Below the pieces are notes generated by a model. It had not been told where the DNA came from. It made no database searches and was given only the letters and a program-made list of their open reading frames with translations. Made by a program: the position numbers and the translations under genes. Shown piece after piece: positions 1 through 9,278 of a DNA stretch of 54,107 bases (position 1 is its first letter; each line of letters starts with the position of its first letter). Origin of the DNA: an uncultured Mucilaginibacter sp. (GTDB lineage Bacteria > Bacteroidota > Bacteroidia > Sphingobacteriales > Sphingobacteriaceae); NCBI GenBank assembly GCA_903927645.1, contig CAIYNX010000158.1, forward strand, positions 1-54,107, given 5' to 3'.

Positions 1-29
1 AAAGTTATTGCTCATAAATAATTTAGGCC

Positions 30-1112
30 ATGATCATACAAAAATCAAAAAGCCGGCTCATCACAATCATCATCCATGTGTTAATATGGGTAGTTTTTGG
101 TTTAGCCTACTTTTTTCAGCCATTAACCTGGGATATTGCCGTTCCTTATCAATTTTTTATAAAAAATGGCATCCTTTTAACGCTTGTAATTATTGCTTAT
201 TATGCCAACACAATATACCTTGTTCCTAAATTTTTATTGAAAAATAGTTTTGGTGGTTACTTTATAATCGTATTGGTTTTTATTATTTGCATTGTTTTTT
301 TAAGCACTTATAATGGCTATCTTGACAGATGGCTTAATTTGCCCCAATTAATGGATGCGGCATTTCATCGCCATCGTGCTCCAAAGCACCACAGGGTGCG
401 CACCATTGATTGGGATTTAGCCATTATCGCCATAATGGCCTTAACACTAGGAATTGGCACCAGCATCACAACCATACAAAAATGGCAATATGATAAACAA
501 CGCCATCAGGAAATGGAGCAGGATAAAATTAGTTCCGAGCTCTCGTTTTTAAAAGCTCAAATTAATCCGCACTTCTTTTTTAATACCCTTAATAATATTT
601 ATGCACTTACCTTGGTCAATGCCGAAACCTCACGAAAAGCCATTCATCAATTATCAAGAATGATGAGGTATGTGTTGTATGATACCCAAAACAGCACTAC
701 CCAGTTAAGTCAGGAAATTGCCTTTATAAAAGATTATATTAGCTTAATGCAGCTTCGATTAACAGAAGCCGTAAAAATTGAATTTACATTGCCACAAACC
801 TTAAATGATATTGCCATTGCCCCGATGCTTTTTTTACCATTTATTGAAAATGCCTTTAAGCATGGAGTAAGTACCACCAAAGAAAGCTTTATCAAAATTG
901 AAGTTGAACAGCAGGGAAACAGCTTGAGTTTAAAAGTGGTTAATTCAATTATGAAAGAACAATCAAGCAATTTGGAGGATGCAAGTGGGATTGGACTAAA
1001 TAACACCCGCCGAAGATTAGATTTATTATACGCTGGTAATTATGTGCTATTAATTGATGAGAACCTTGGTAATGAAACTTATTCAATAAACTTAACTATT
1101 AAAATATCATGA
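30..1112 (+). CDS. LytS/YehU-type sensor histidine kinase
   Basis: Membrane sensor kinase that would phosphorylate the LytTR regulator encoded directly downstream. The N-terminal ~160 residues hold about four hydrophobic membrane segments. They are followed by a short linker and a His_kinase (PF06580) domain with the phospho-acceptor motif INPHFFFN (His181) and an HATPase_c N-box IENAFKHG (about residues 272-279). The C-terminal G-box is GIGLNNTRRRLDLLY. The 360-residue length is normal for the Bacteroidota family. The stop codon overlaps the start of the next gene as ATGA, so the two are translationally coupled. No recognisable periplasmic sensing domain is present, so the signal is unknown. 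The start is the first in-frame ATG and directly precedes the first membrane segment; there is no clear Shine-Dalgarno. Confidence 0.93.
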   Translation: MIIQKSKSRLITIIIHVLIWVVFGLAYFFQPLTWDIAVPYQFFIKNGILLTLVIIAYYANTIYLVPKFLLKNSFGGYFIIVLVFIICIVFLSTYNGYLDRWLNLPQLMDAAFHRHRAPKHHRVRTIDWDLAIIAIMALTLGIGTSITTIQKWQYDKQRHQEMEQDKISSELSFLKAQINPHFFFNTLNNIYALTLVNAETSRKAIHQLSRMMRYVLYDTQNSTTQLSQEIAFIKDYISLMQLRLTEAVKIEFTLPQTLNDIAIAPMLFLPFIENAFKHGVSTTKESFIKIEVEQQGNSLSLKVVNSIMKEQSSNLEDASGIGLNNTRRRLDLLYAGNYVLLIDENLGNETYSINLTIKIS

Positions 1113-1870
1113 TATTAAACTGTATAGCGGTTGATGATGAACCACTTGCACTTGGTTTGGTTTGCAGTTTTGTTGAACAAACTCCGTTTTTAAACCTTTT
1201 TGGCAGATTTTCGAGCGCGGTGGACGCTTTAAAAGCCATTCATACAACGAAAATAGACCTCGTATTTCTTGATATTCAAATGCCGGGTTTAAATGGCATT
1301 GAACTGGCCAGGGTTTTAGATAATAGTAAAACTAACAAACCAAGGATAATTTTTACAACGGCCTACAATCAATTTGCGCTTGAAGGTTATAAAGTAGATG
1401 CATTGGACTATTTACTAAAGCCATTTAATTATGAAGAGTTTTTGCTTGCTTCTAATAAAGCTTTAGCCTATTCAGAATTGGTTGAAAAATCAAACGGTGC
1501 TACTGATATAGCTCCAAATAAAGTGGCAACTTCCGAATCGGTTATTGAAGAAGAATACCTTTTTTTAAAAGTTGAATATCAATTAGTGCGTCTTGCCCTC
1601 AAAGATATTTTATACATAGAAGGGCTAAAAGATTATGTAAAAGTTTGGCTTCAAAATACTGATAAACCGGTATTATCATTAACCAGCTTAAAGGCGTTGG
1701 AAGAAAAACTTCCATCGAAGAAATTTTTAAGGGTACACCGTTCATTTATAGTTTCATTGGATAAGATAAATTCAATAACGCGTAATGCACTTCAAATTGG
1801 GAAGATAAATATTACAGTTGGCGATCAATACAAGGAAGCTTTTAGCAAATTTTTAAGTAAATGGGTTTAA
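1109..1870 (+). CDS. LytTR-family response regulator
   Basis: DNA-binding response regulator paired with the upstream kinase. Residues 1-120 form a receiver domain: acidic pair D9/D10, phospho-acceptor Asp55 in LVFLDIQMPG, a Thr in IIFTTAY and the conserved Lys in DYLLKPF. Residues ~150-253 form a LytTR domain, seen from the segments ILYIEGLKDYVKV and FLRVHRSFIVSLDKI, which are family hallmarks. The ATG lies inside the stop region of the kinase gene (ATGA overlap). The next genes encode an RND efflux operon after a gap of about 200 bp, so control of that operon is plausible but is inferred from position only. Confidence 0.95.
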   Translation: MILNCIAVDDEPLALGLVCSFVEQTPFLNLFGRFSSAVDALKAIHTTKIDLVFLDIQMPGLNGIELARVLDNSKTNKPRIIFTTAYNQFALEGYKVDALDYLLKPFNYEEFLLASNKALAYSELVEKSNGATDIAPNKVATSESVIEEEYLFLKVEYQLVRLALKDILYIEGLKDYVKVWLQNTDKPVLSLTSLKALEEKLPSKKFLRVHRSFIVSLDKINSITRNALQIGKINITVGDQYKEAFSKFLSKWV

Positions 1871-1986
1871 AAAATAGGATTGTTTTATTAATGCCTATTA
1901 TATTCAATTTGTCAGATTTTATCTTTTTTTGAAATTGCTTAACATTTTATTAAAGTATACGCTATTTTTAAATCAATATTTGGTTA

Positions 1987-1994
1987 TATATTTA
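1987..1994 (+). promoter_or_regulatory. Putative -7 promoter element of the RND operon
   Basis: TATATTTA matches the Bacteroidota -7 consensus TAnnTTTG at all but the last base and lies about 83 nt before the preferred adaptor start. The -33 TTTG element is not clear. The stretch 1871-2076 is otherwise AT-rich with no gene. Confidence 0.35.
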
Positions 1995-2076
1995 CAAAAA
2001 TTAAAATATTTATAATTTATCTAGGTTAATGAAAATCTCATACATACAGCTAACCAGTAGTGGAAGTTCAATTTTA

Positions 2077-3237
2077 ATGAACAAATTAAAAAGTCTGGTT
2101 GTGATTACTTTTTGTTTTATTAGCTTTTTTTCATGCAATAATACGGCAGATCAGCATGGATTTAATGAAAATCAAGGCATTAAATCTTATAAAACAATAA
2201 CCATCCAATTACACAATGCCACTTTAAATACTGATTATCCGGCTAGTATTCAAGGTTTGCAAAATATTGAGATCAGACCAAAAATTGACGGCTTTATTGA
2301 AAAAATATTTGTAGACGAGGGTTCGATTGTAAAAAAAGGGCAATTACTTTTCAAAGTTAATGCACCACAATATGAACAAGAAGTACGAACAGCACGAGCC
2401 GGAATAAAAACAGCCGAAGCAGAAGTAAGCACTGCAAAAATGCAGGTTGAAAAAGTAAAGCCCTTGGTTGAAAAAGATATCATCAGTCATTTTGAACTTG
2501 AATCGGCACAAAACACCTTGCAATCAAAAGAAGCTATGCTTGCACAAGCCAACGCTGCTTATGAAAACGCCAAAATCAATTTAAACTATACCACCATTGT
2601 GAGTCCGGTTGATGGAGTAATAGGATCATTACCGTATAAATTGGGGAGTTTGGTAAGCAGCACAACTGCCGAGCCTCTTACCACGGTTTATAATACCGGG
2701 TCGGTTTATGCTTATTTTTCGTTGAATGAGAAGCAATTACTTGATTTTACACGTGATAGTACAAATGTGAGCATATCTTCAAAAATTAAAAGTATGCCTC
2801 CGGTAACGCTCATTTTATCGGATGGTAGCGTTTATGAGCATAAAGGAAAAGTAGAAACTATAAACGGTTTAATAAATACCACTACAGGTTCTGCAAATTT
2901 TAGAGCAGTTTTTAATAATCCTAAGGGTTTATTAAGAAGCGGGGGCAGTGCATCAGTCAGAATTACAAAAGTTGTTAAGGATGGCGTTATAGTTCCGCAA
3001 AATCTCACTTATCAATTACAGGATAAGCGTTTTATTTTCTTGGTTGACAGTAAAAATAAAGTGAAAAATACGGCAATTACGGTAACAGAAAATACGCCGG
3101 GCCAGTATTATATTGTTACCTCAGGTTTAAAGGTTGGTGATAAAATTATTGCAGAACCAATTAATAACATCAGAGAAGATACTGAAATTAAACCTGAGGA
3201 AATTAATGGCGATTTGTTGTACAAAGATTTAAAATAA
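2077..3237 (+). CDS. RND efflux periplasmic adaptor (membrane fusion) lipoprotein
   Basis: AcrA/MexA-type membrane fusion protein linking the inner-membrane pump to the outer-membrane channel. Starting at 2077 gives a lipoprotein signal (MNKLKSLVVITFCFISFFSC, Cys20), so this ATG is preferred over one 48 nt upstream. After it come the first lipoyl half (IEIRPKIDGFIEKIFVDEG), a helical hairpin (about residues 100-150), the second lipoyl half (IVSPVDGVIGSLPYKLGSLV) and beta-barrel and membrane-proximal domains. First gene of a three-gene operon with the pump 33 bp downstream. Confidence 0.95.
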   Translation: MNKLKSLVVITFCFISFFSCNNTADQHGFNENQGIKSYKTITIQLHNATLNTDYPASIQGLQNIEIRPKIDGFIEKIFVDEGSIVKKGQLLFKVNAPQYEQEVRTARAGIKTAEAEVSTAKMQVEKVKPLVEKDIISHFELESAQNTLQSKEAMLAQANAAYENAKINLNYTTIVSPVDGVIGSLPYKLGSLVSSTTAEPLTTVYNTGSVYAYFSLNEKQLLDFTRDSTNVSISSKIKSMPPVTLILSDGSVYEHKGKVETINGLINTTTGSANFRAVFNNPKGLLRSGGSASVRITKVVKDGVIVPQNLTYQLQDKRFIFLVDSKNKVKNTAITVTENTPGQYYIVTSGLKVGDKIIAEPINNIREDTEIKPEEINGDLLYKDLK

Positions 3238-3270
3238 CAGGACCAAATAAAAAGGTAATTAAAATAATTT

Positions 3271-6200
3271 ATGTTAAAGAAGTTTATTGAACGTCCTGTT
3301 CTGTCTACCGTTATTTCGGTATTATTGGTAATATTAGGAGTTATAGGGCTCATCACCTTACCAATTTCACAATATCCGGATATTGCGCCTCCAACAATTC
3401 GGGTATCTGCCGAATATAGTGGTGCCAATGCCGACGTGGTATTAAAAAGTGTGATTGTACCGCTTGAGGAGCAAATTAATGGGGTTGAAAACATGACCTA
3501 CATGACCTCAAGTGCCGGTAATGATGGATCGGCAAGTATCACCATATTTTTTAAAGTAGGTACCAATGCCGACATTGCCGCGGTAAATGTTCAAAATAGA
3601 GTAGCTCGAGCGGCAAGCTTGTTGCCACAGGTAGTAACTCAAGCCGGAGTAACAGTAGCAAAAAGCCAAAATACCAACTTATTGATATTCTCACTATACA
3701 GTGAAAATCCAACTTATGATCAAACTTTTTTGCAGAACTATGCCAAAATAAATATTCTGCCTAAAATTCAAAGAATTAGCGGAATTGGAGATGCGCATGT
3801 TTTTAACTCCAAAGATTATTCTATGCGTATTTGGCTAAAACCAGATGCCATGTCAAGGTATAATTTGATACCCGAAGATATTACATCGGCTTTAAATGAA
3901 CAGAATATAGAAGCTGCCCCAGGCAAGTTTGGCGAAAACACCAATGAATCATTTCAATATGTAATTAGATATACCGGAAGTTTAAAAACCTCAGAAGAAT
4001 TTGGCAATATTGTTTTAAAGGATGTTGGTAAAGGGCAATTATTACACCTGCGTGATGTTGCAAGAGTGGAACTAGGGGCTCTTGATTATTCATCGGCATT
4101 TAAAATAAATGGTAAAGAGGCTATAGGGGTAGGTATCACCCAGGCTTCGGGTTCAAATGCCCGAAATGTTATCAATGAAAGTAAGGCTATTATTGAAGAG
4201 GCAGCTTTAACATTTCCAAGTGGTATAAAATTCACCTATTTGGTTGATGCCAATGAATATTTAAACGCTTCAATCGAAAAGGTAATTAGCACATTGGTTG
4301 AGGCATTTATATTGGTATTTATCGTTGTGTTTATTTTTCTACAAGATTTCCGTTCAACGTTAATACCTGCTATCGCGGTTCCGGTAGCTATTGTTGGTAC
4401 TTTCTTCTTTCTAAATATTTTCGGTTTTACCCTAAATTTATTAACCCTATTCGCCTTGGTGCTTGCCATAGGTATTGTAGTTGATGATGCCATCGTGGTG
4501 GTTGAGGCTGTACACGCCAAACTTGACAAAGGCTATAAATCGGCCCGAAAGGCATCCATTGACGCGATGCATGAAATTTCGGGGGCAATAATTTCTATCA
4601 CCCTCGTAATGTCGGCAGTGTTTTTGCCGGTAACCTTTATTACAGGTTCAACAGGTGTGTTCTATAAACAATTTGGTATTACATTGGCTGTTGCCATTTT
4701 AATTTCGGCTGTGAATGCCCTAACCTTAACCCCTGCCTTATGTGCCTTATTTTTAAGACCACACACCGAAGAAGAAAAGAGCAAAAGGTTTTTAAATTGG
4801 TTTTATACTCGTTTTAATATTGGTTTTGAAGCGGTAACCAATAAATATAAAAGTTCAGTTTATTATTTGATAAATAAAAAGTGGATAGTTGTTTTAGTGA
4901 TCGCACTTTTTGCTTCCGGCTTGTTTTTACTTATAAAAACAACTCCGTCAAGTTTCGTGCCTAGCGAAGATCAGGGTACTATTTTTGGATCGGTTATTTT
5001 ACCACCGGCCTCAGGGATACAACGCACCAGCGCAATTACAAAACAACTTGATAGTATTGCCCATACATTTCCATCTGTAAAAAATACCCTGCAAATTATT
5101 GGCTTTAACTTTTTTGCAGGTAGCGGTAGCGCCTATGGTATGTTAATTATAAAACTTAAACCATGGGATCAACGAAAAAAAGACAACATAAAAAAGGTTA
5201 TTGAAGAATTTTATAAAAAAATTGGTCATTTACATGAAGCTGATATTTTCCTTACTTCACCCCCTACTATTCAAGGTTTTGGTTCGGGCGGTGGATTTGA
5301 ATTTCAATTGCAGGACAAGGGTGGCCATACCATAAATGAAATATACAAAGTAACTTCCGATTTTTTAGCTGCGCTAAATAAGCGAAAAGAAATACAGAAT
5401 ACAAATACCTCATTTAATCCTAATTTTCCACAATATTTAGTAGAGGTAAATGTTGCCAAATGTAAAGAGGCTGGTATTACAGTAAACTCCGTAATGAATA
5501 CCTTACAGGGTTATTACGGTGGTATATATGCTTCCAACTTTAACCAATTTGGCAAGCAGTATAGGGTATTGATTCAGGCTGATTTTGCTTACAGGGCTAA
5601 TTCGACCGGTATGAGTAAAGTATTTGTAAGGGGTGCAAATGGTACTATGGCCCCTATTACTGAATTTATTACACTATCAAAAGTATTTGGCCCCGAAGAA
5701 ATTTCAAGGTTCAATTTATATACCGCTGTTGCTGTTTCCGGACAGCCGAATAACGGTTATAGTAGTGGCGATGCCATCAATGCCATCAAGGCTGTTGCAG
5801 CCGAAAAATTACCAGCCGGCTATACTTATGAATTTTCGGGCTTATCGCGGGAAGAAATATCAAGCGGTACCCAATCTGTTTATATATTCTTGCTTTGCTT
5901 AATCTTTGTTTACTTTTTACTAAGTGCTCAATATGAAAGTTATATTCTACCATTTGCGGTTTTATTTTCGTTACCAATTGGTTTATGCGGCACTTATATT
6001 TTTGCACGTGTAACCGGAATTGATAGCAACATTTATGTTCAAATTAGTTTGATCATGCTTATTGGGCTCCTTTCCAAAAATGCAATTTTGATTGTCGAAT
6101 TTGCATTAGGCAGGCGCCGATTAGGTATGCCAATTATTCAAGCTGCTATAGAAGGTTCTTTGGCCCGACTCAGACCTATATTAATGACCTCATTTGCCTT

Positions 6201-6429
6201 TATTTTTGGTATAATGCCCCTTATGTTTGCAACTGGGGCAGGTGCAATAGGCAACCGCTCAATAGGTACAGGAGCGGTTGGCGGGATGTTGATTGGTACT
6301 GTATTCGGGATCTTCGCTATTCCTGTACTCTTTGTTATCTTTCAAACCATTAATGAAAAAACAAACAAAAAAAGAGATGATGATCCAGATTTGGTTGATG
6401 ATAAAGAAATAATTATACAACCTAGTTAA
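3271..6429 (+). CDS. HAE1-type RND efflux pump inner-membrane permease
   Basis: AcrB-like proton-driven multidrug exporter of 1052 residues, the usual length. It begins with the classic amphipathic start MLKKFIERPVLSTVISVLLV and has 12 predicted membrane helices and two large periplasmic loops. TM4 contains GIVVDDAIVVVEAVH with the adjacent Asp pair used in proton relay; the TM10 region contains GLLSKNAILIVEFA with the partner Lys. Middle gene of the adaptor-pump-channel operon. The substrate cannot be told from sequence. Confidence 0.97.
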   Translation: MLKKFIERPVLSTVISVLLVILGVIGLITLPISQYPDIAPPTIRVSAEYSGANADVVLKSVIVPLEEQINGVENMTYMTSSAGNDGSASITIFFKVGTNADIAAVNVQNRVARAASLLPQVVTQAGVTVAKSQNTNLLIFSLYSENPTYDQTFLQNYAKINILPKIQRISGIGDAHVFNSKDYSMRIWLKPDAMSRYNLIPEDITSALNEQNIEAAPGKFGENTNESFQYVIRYTGSLKTSEEFGNIVLKDVGKGQLLHLRDVARVELGALDYSSAFKINGKEAIGVGITQASGSNARNVINESKAIIEEAALTFPSGIKFTYLVDANEYLNASIEKVISTLVEAFILVFIVVFIFLQDFRSTLIPAIAVPVAIVGTFFFLNIFGFTLNLLTLFALVLAIGIVVDDAIVVVEAVHAKLDKGYKSARKASIDAMHEISGAIISITLVMSAVFLPVTFITGSTGVFYKQFGITLAVAILISAVNALTLTPALCALFLRPHTEEEKSKRFLNWFYTRFNIGFEAVTNKYKSSVYYLINKKWIVVLVIALFASGLFLLIKTTPSSFVPSEDQGTIFGSVILPPASGIQRTSAITKQLDSIAHTFPSVKNTLQIIGFNFFAGSGSAYGMLIIKLKPWDQRKKDNIKKVIEEFYKKIGHLHEADIFLTSPPTIQGFGSGGGFEFQLQDKGGHTINEIYKVTSDFLAALNKRKEIQNTNTSFNPNFPQYLVEVNVAKCKEAGITVNSVMNTLQGYYGGIYASNFNQFGKQYRVLIQADFAYRANSTGMSKVFVRGANGTMAPITEFITLSKVFGPEEISRFNLYTAVAVSGQPNNGYSSGDAINAIKAVAAEKLPAGYTYEFSGLSREEISSGTQSVYIFLLCLIFVYFLLSAQYESYILPFAVLFSLPIGLCGTYIFARVTGIDSNIYVQISLIMLIGLLSKNAILIVEFALGRRRLGMPIIQAAIEGSLARLRPILMTSFAFIFGIMPLMFATGAGAIGNRSIGTGAVGGMLIGTVFGIFAIPVLFVIFQTINEKTNKKRDDDPDLVDDKEIIIQPS

Positions 6430-6439
6430 CGTGAAAAAG

Positions 6440-7828
6440 ATGAATACCAAATATTTCCTATATATTTCTATATTACTTTTAGTTGTTTCTTTCTCGTGCA
6501 AGGTTATAAAACCTTACCAATCGCCCGAAACAGGTAAAATTAATTTATACCGCGATCAAAATACAACAGATTTGATTAGTATCGCTTCCGTACCATGGCA
6601 AACCTATTTTGCTGATACTGTTTTAAAAAGCTTAATAAAAGAAGGGCTTGATAAAAACTTGAATTTAAAAATAGCCGTACAAAAAATTTATGAGGCACAA
6701 TATCAATTAAATATTAGTAAAGGTGCTTTATTGCCTTATATAAATGGCAATGCAAGTGCAAGCAGGGCTAAACAACCAATAGTTAGTTTGGCTCCCGGTA
6801 CTTCAGATATTTCAAATACATACCAATTGGGTATATCGGCTTCATGGGAGGCTGATATTTGGGGGCAATTAAATAGTGCCAAACGATCGGCCTATGCAAA
6901 CCTTCTGCAAACTGACGCTGCGAAAAGAGCCATACAAACACAATTGATTGCTGATATAGCTAATAACTATTATTACCTACTTGCACTTGATCAACAATTA
7001 GAAATTACACAGTTGGCAGTTCAATACCGTATAAAAGATGTTGAAACTATGAAGGCGCTTAAGGATGGGGCCATAGTTACCGGTGCATCAGTGGTACAAA
7101 GCGAGGCCAACAGGTATTCGGCTGAAGTAGCTATACCTGATATTAAAAGAAATATAAGAGAAACAGAAAACGCTCTTTGTTTATTGCTAGGTCGTAACCC
7201 TGGTGATATTAAGCGACAAAAATTATCTGATGAACAAATAGGCTTACCGATACAAATAGGGGTACCTGCTCAATTATTAAAAAACCGCCCTGATATACAA
7301 CAATCTGAATATAATTTTAAGGCTGCGTTTGAAAATACAAATTTGGCACATACTTATTTTTACCCATCATTCACTATTACAGCAGCGGGAGGTTTTTCAA
7401 ACATCTCCTTAAAAGATTTTTTTGTTAATTCACTATTTTACAATTTGGCGGCCGGCTTAACACAACCAATATTCAATCAGGGTATAAATAAATCACGACT
7501 AAAAACTGCGGAGGCCAGACAATTGGAGGCTCTTTATAACTATCAGCAAACAATATTAACCGCCGGACAGGAGGTTTCAAATGCCTTATATGCCTATCAA
7601 ACTTCAAAAGATAAAGATGAAGCACGCGCAAAGCAAATAGAAGCCTTGACAAAATCAGTACAATATACCCAGGAATTATTAAAATATAGTTCGGCTACCA
7701 ATTACATTGATGTACTTACCAGCGAACAAAGTTTATTAGCTGCTCGCCTAAATGGTATTAACGACAAATTACAGCAATTACAAGCCACTGTAAATTTATA
7801 CAGGGCATTAGGTGGTGGTTGGAAATAG
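6440..7828 (+). CDS. NodT/TolC-type outer membrane efflux lipoprotein
   Basis: Outer-membrane factor completing the tripartite RND system. From the ATG at 6440 the protein has a lipoprotein leader (ILLLVVSFSCKV). A GTG three codons upstream at 6431 is an alternative start and would sit 1 nt after the pump stop codon. The body has two OEP repeats rich in helices, including the segments ASWEADIWGQL and LLKNRPDIQQSEY, both characteristic of the NodT subfamily. About 463 residues, full length. It ends the operon; the 7829-8033 gap that follows is AT-rich with no gene. Confidence 0.95.
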   Translation: MNTKYFLYISILLLVVSFSCKVIKPYQSPETGKINLYRDQNTTDLISIASVPWQTYFADTVLKSLIKEGLDKNLNLKIAVQKIYEAQYQLNISKGALLPYINGNASASRAKQPIVSLAPGTSDISNTYQLGISASWEADIWGQLNSAKRSAYANLLQTDAAKRAIQTQLIADIANNYYYLLALDQQLEITQLAVQYRIKDVETMKALKDGAIVTGASVVQSEANRYSAEVAIPDIKRNIRETENALCLLLGRNPGDIKRQKLSDEQIGLPIQIGVPAQLLKNRPDIQQSEYNFKAAFENTNLAHTYFYPSFTITAAGGFSNISLKDFFVNSLFYNLAAGLTQPIFNQGINKSRLKTAEARQLEALYNYQQTILTAGQEVSNALYAYQTSKDKDEARAKQIEALTKSVQYTQELLKYSSATNYIDVLTSEQSLLAARLNGINDKLQQLQATVNLYRALGGGWK

Positions 7829-8006
7829 GTTTATCTAGCTTAATACCATAAAAACTAATTGTCGTATTTTAATAGTGTTATTTTAATTTCATAATATTTT
7901 AACATGAATGATATTTTAATGCTACTTATGTTACTACCGGTTAATAATTTACCCTTTAAAAAACTTTCCTAACAATCTATTTACATTATATTTTTTTTGA
8001 ATTAGT

Positions 8007-8014
8007 TAGATTTG
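8007..8014 (+). promoter_or_regulatory. Putative -7 promoter element (TAGATTTG)
   Basis: Exact match to TAnnTTTG, placed 19 nt upstream of the ATG at 8034. It sits inside a small inverted repeat, TTAGTT ... AACTAA. No good -33 TTTG is visible at 17-23 bp upstream. Confidence 0.45.
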
Positions 8015-8033
8015 TTCTAAACTAACTCCTGCT

Positions 8034-9275
8034 ATGTCTCTTTTAAAAAAAATATTTCTGTCTTCTTTTTTACTATTTTCCCTACTTGGATTTTCGCAGG
8101 ATAAAACTAAAAAAGCAGTTTTCATCATCGCTGACGGCATTCCTGCTGATGTTATTGAAAGGCTGAACTTACCCAATCTCAGAACCATTCAACAAAACGG
8201 AGCATATTTAAGGACATATGTTGGTGGTGAAAAAGGCGGTTATACACAAACACCAACCATATCTGCAAATGGGTATAACAGTTTGTTAACCAGTACCTGG
8301 GTAAATAAACATAATGTTTGGGGAAACGATATTAAAGCACCTAATTATAATTATTGGTCCATTTTTAGGATGGTGAAAAATAGTTCGCCTGAGAAAAAAA
8401 CGGCCATATTTTCAAGTTGGACAGATAACCGCACCAAATTGATAGGCGAATTTCTACCTCAAACAGGTGGGTATAAAATTGATTACGTGTATGATGGATT
8501 TGAATTAGATACCAATAAATTTCATCATGATAAATCAGGGGAGTATATGCATTTGATTGATGAAGAAGTATCGAACTCGGCAGCAGCCTGTATCAAAAAC
8601 AATGCACCTGATTTAAGTTGGGTATACCTTGAATATACGGATGATATTGGCCATAAATTTGGTGATAGCCCTCAATTAAATGATGCCGTTGAAAAAATGG
8701 ATTTGCAAGTAGGGAAAATTTGGGATGCCATTCAGTATAGAGAGAAAAATTTTAATGAGCAATGGCTCATTTTTATTACCACCGACCATGGAAGAGGCGC
8801 TGATAATGGCAGAGGTCATGGTGGACAATCGAATAGGGAACGTACCACCTGGATGTATACCAATTTAGGGCAATTAAATGATTATGCCCGTTATTATACC
8901 CCTGGTATTATTGATATTACCCCTACCATAGCCCGATTTATGGAACTTAAAATACCAGTACCTCAATTACAAGAAATGGATGGCACCTCAATTTCAGGTT
9001 TATTATCCATAGCGAAACCGGAAGTTGATTTAATACAAACCGACCTTGACGTAACCTGGAAGGCAATGGATAAAACAGGTACCGCCAAAATTTGGGTTGC
9101 TACTACCAATGATTTTAAAAATGGCAATCCAGATAGTTATCAATTACTGGCAGAAGTACCCGTTACCACCCAACATGCACTTGTTTCTGTTAGAAATTTA
9201 CCTTCAAAATTTTATAAAGTTTATATTGAAGGTTTTTATAATTCAGTAAATAAGTGGCTTATCTTATCCAATTGA
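8034..9275 (+). CDS. Secreted alkaline phosphatase superfamily phosphodiesterase (NPP-like)
   Basis: Predicted periplasmic or secreted metal-dependent phosphodiesterase/phosphatase (PF01663 type). It has an N-terminal signal peptide ([14 protein letters not shown]). Metal and catalytic motifs are: an Asp in [11 protein letters not shown], a Thr/Ser-containing segment [13 protein letters not shown] near the nucleophile position, [10 protein letters not shown] supplying Asp and His, and TTDHGRG followed by GHGGQSN supplying Asp-His and His. The C-terminal ~80 residues form an Ig-like beta domain. About 413 residues. The gene converges on the Kelch gene, only 3 bp away. The substrate is unknown. 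Confidence 0.88.
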   Translation: MSLLKKIFLSSFLLFSLLGFSQDKTKKAVFIIADGIPADVIERLNLPNLRTIQQNGAYLRTYVGGEKGGYTQTPTISANGYNSLLTSTWVNKHNVWGNDIKAPNYNYWSIFRMVKNSSPEKKTAIFSSWTDNRTKLIGEFLPQTGGYKIDYVYDGFELDTNKFHHDKSGEYMHLIDEEVSNSAAACIKNNAPDLSWVYLEYTDDIGHKFGDSPQLNDAVEKMDLQVGKIWDAIQYREKNFNEQWLIFITTDHGRGADNGRGHGGQSNRERTTWMYTNLGQLNDYARYYTPGIIDITPTIARFMELKIPVPQLQEMDGTSISGLLSIAKPEVDLIQTDLDVTWKAMDKTGTAKIWVATTNDFKNGNPDSYQLLAEVPVTTQHALVSVRNLPSKFYKVYIEGFYNSVNKWLILSN

Positions 9276-9278
9276 TCT

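Noticed and set aside
8..229. 73-codon reading frame at the window start
   Set aside because: It lies in another frame of the histidine kinase gene, has no family motif, and its composition follows the kinase sequence.
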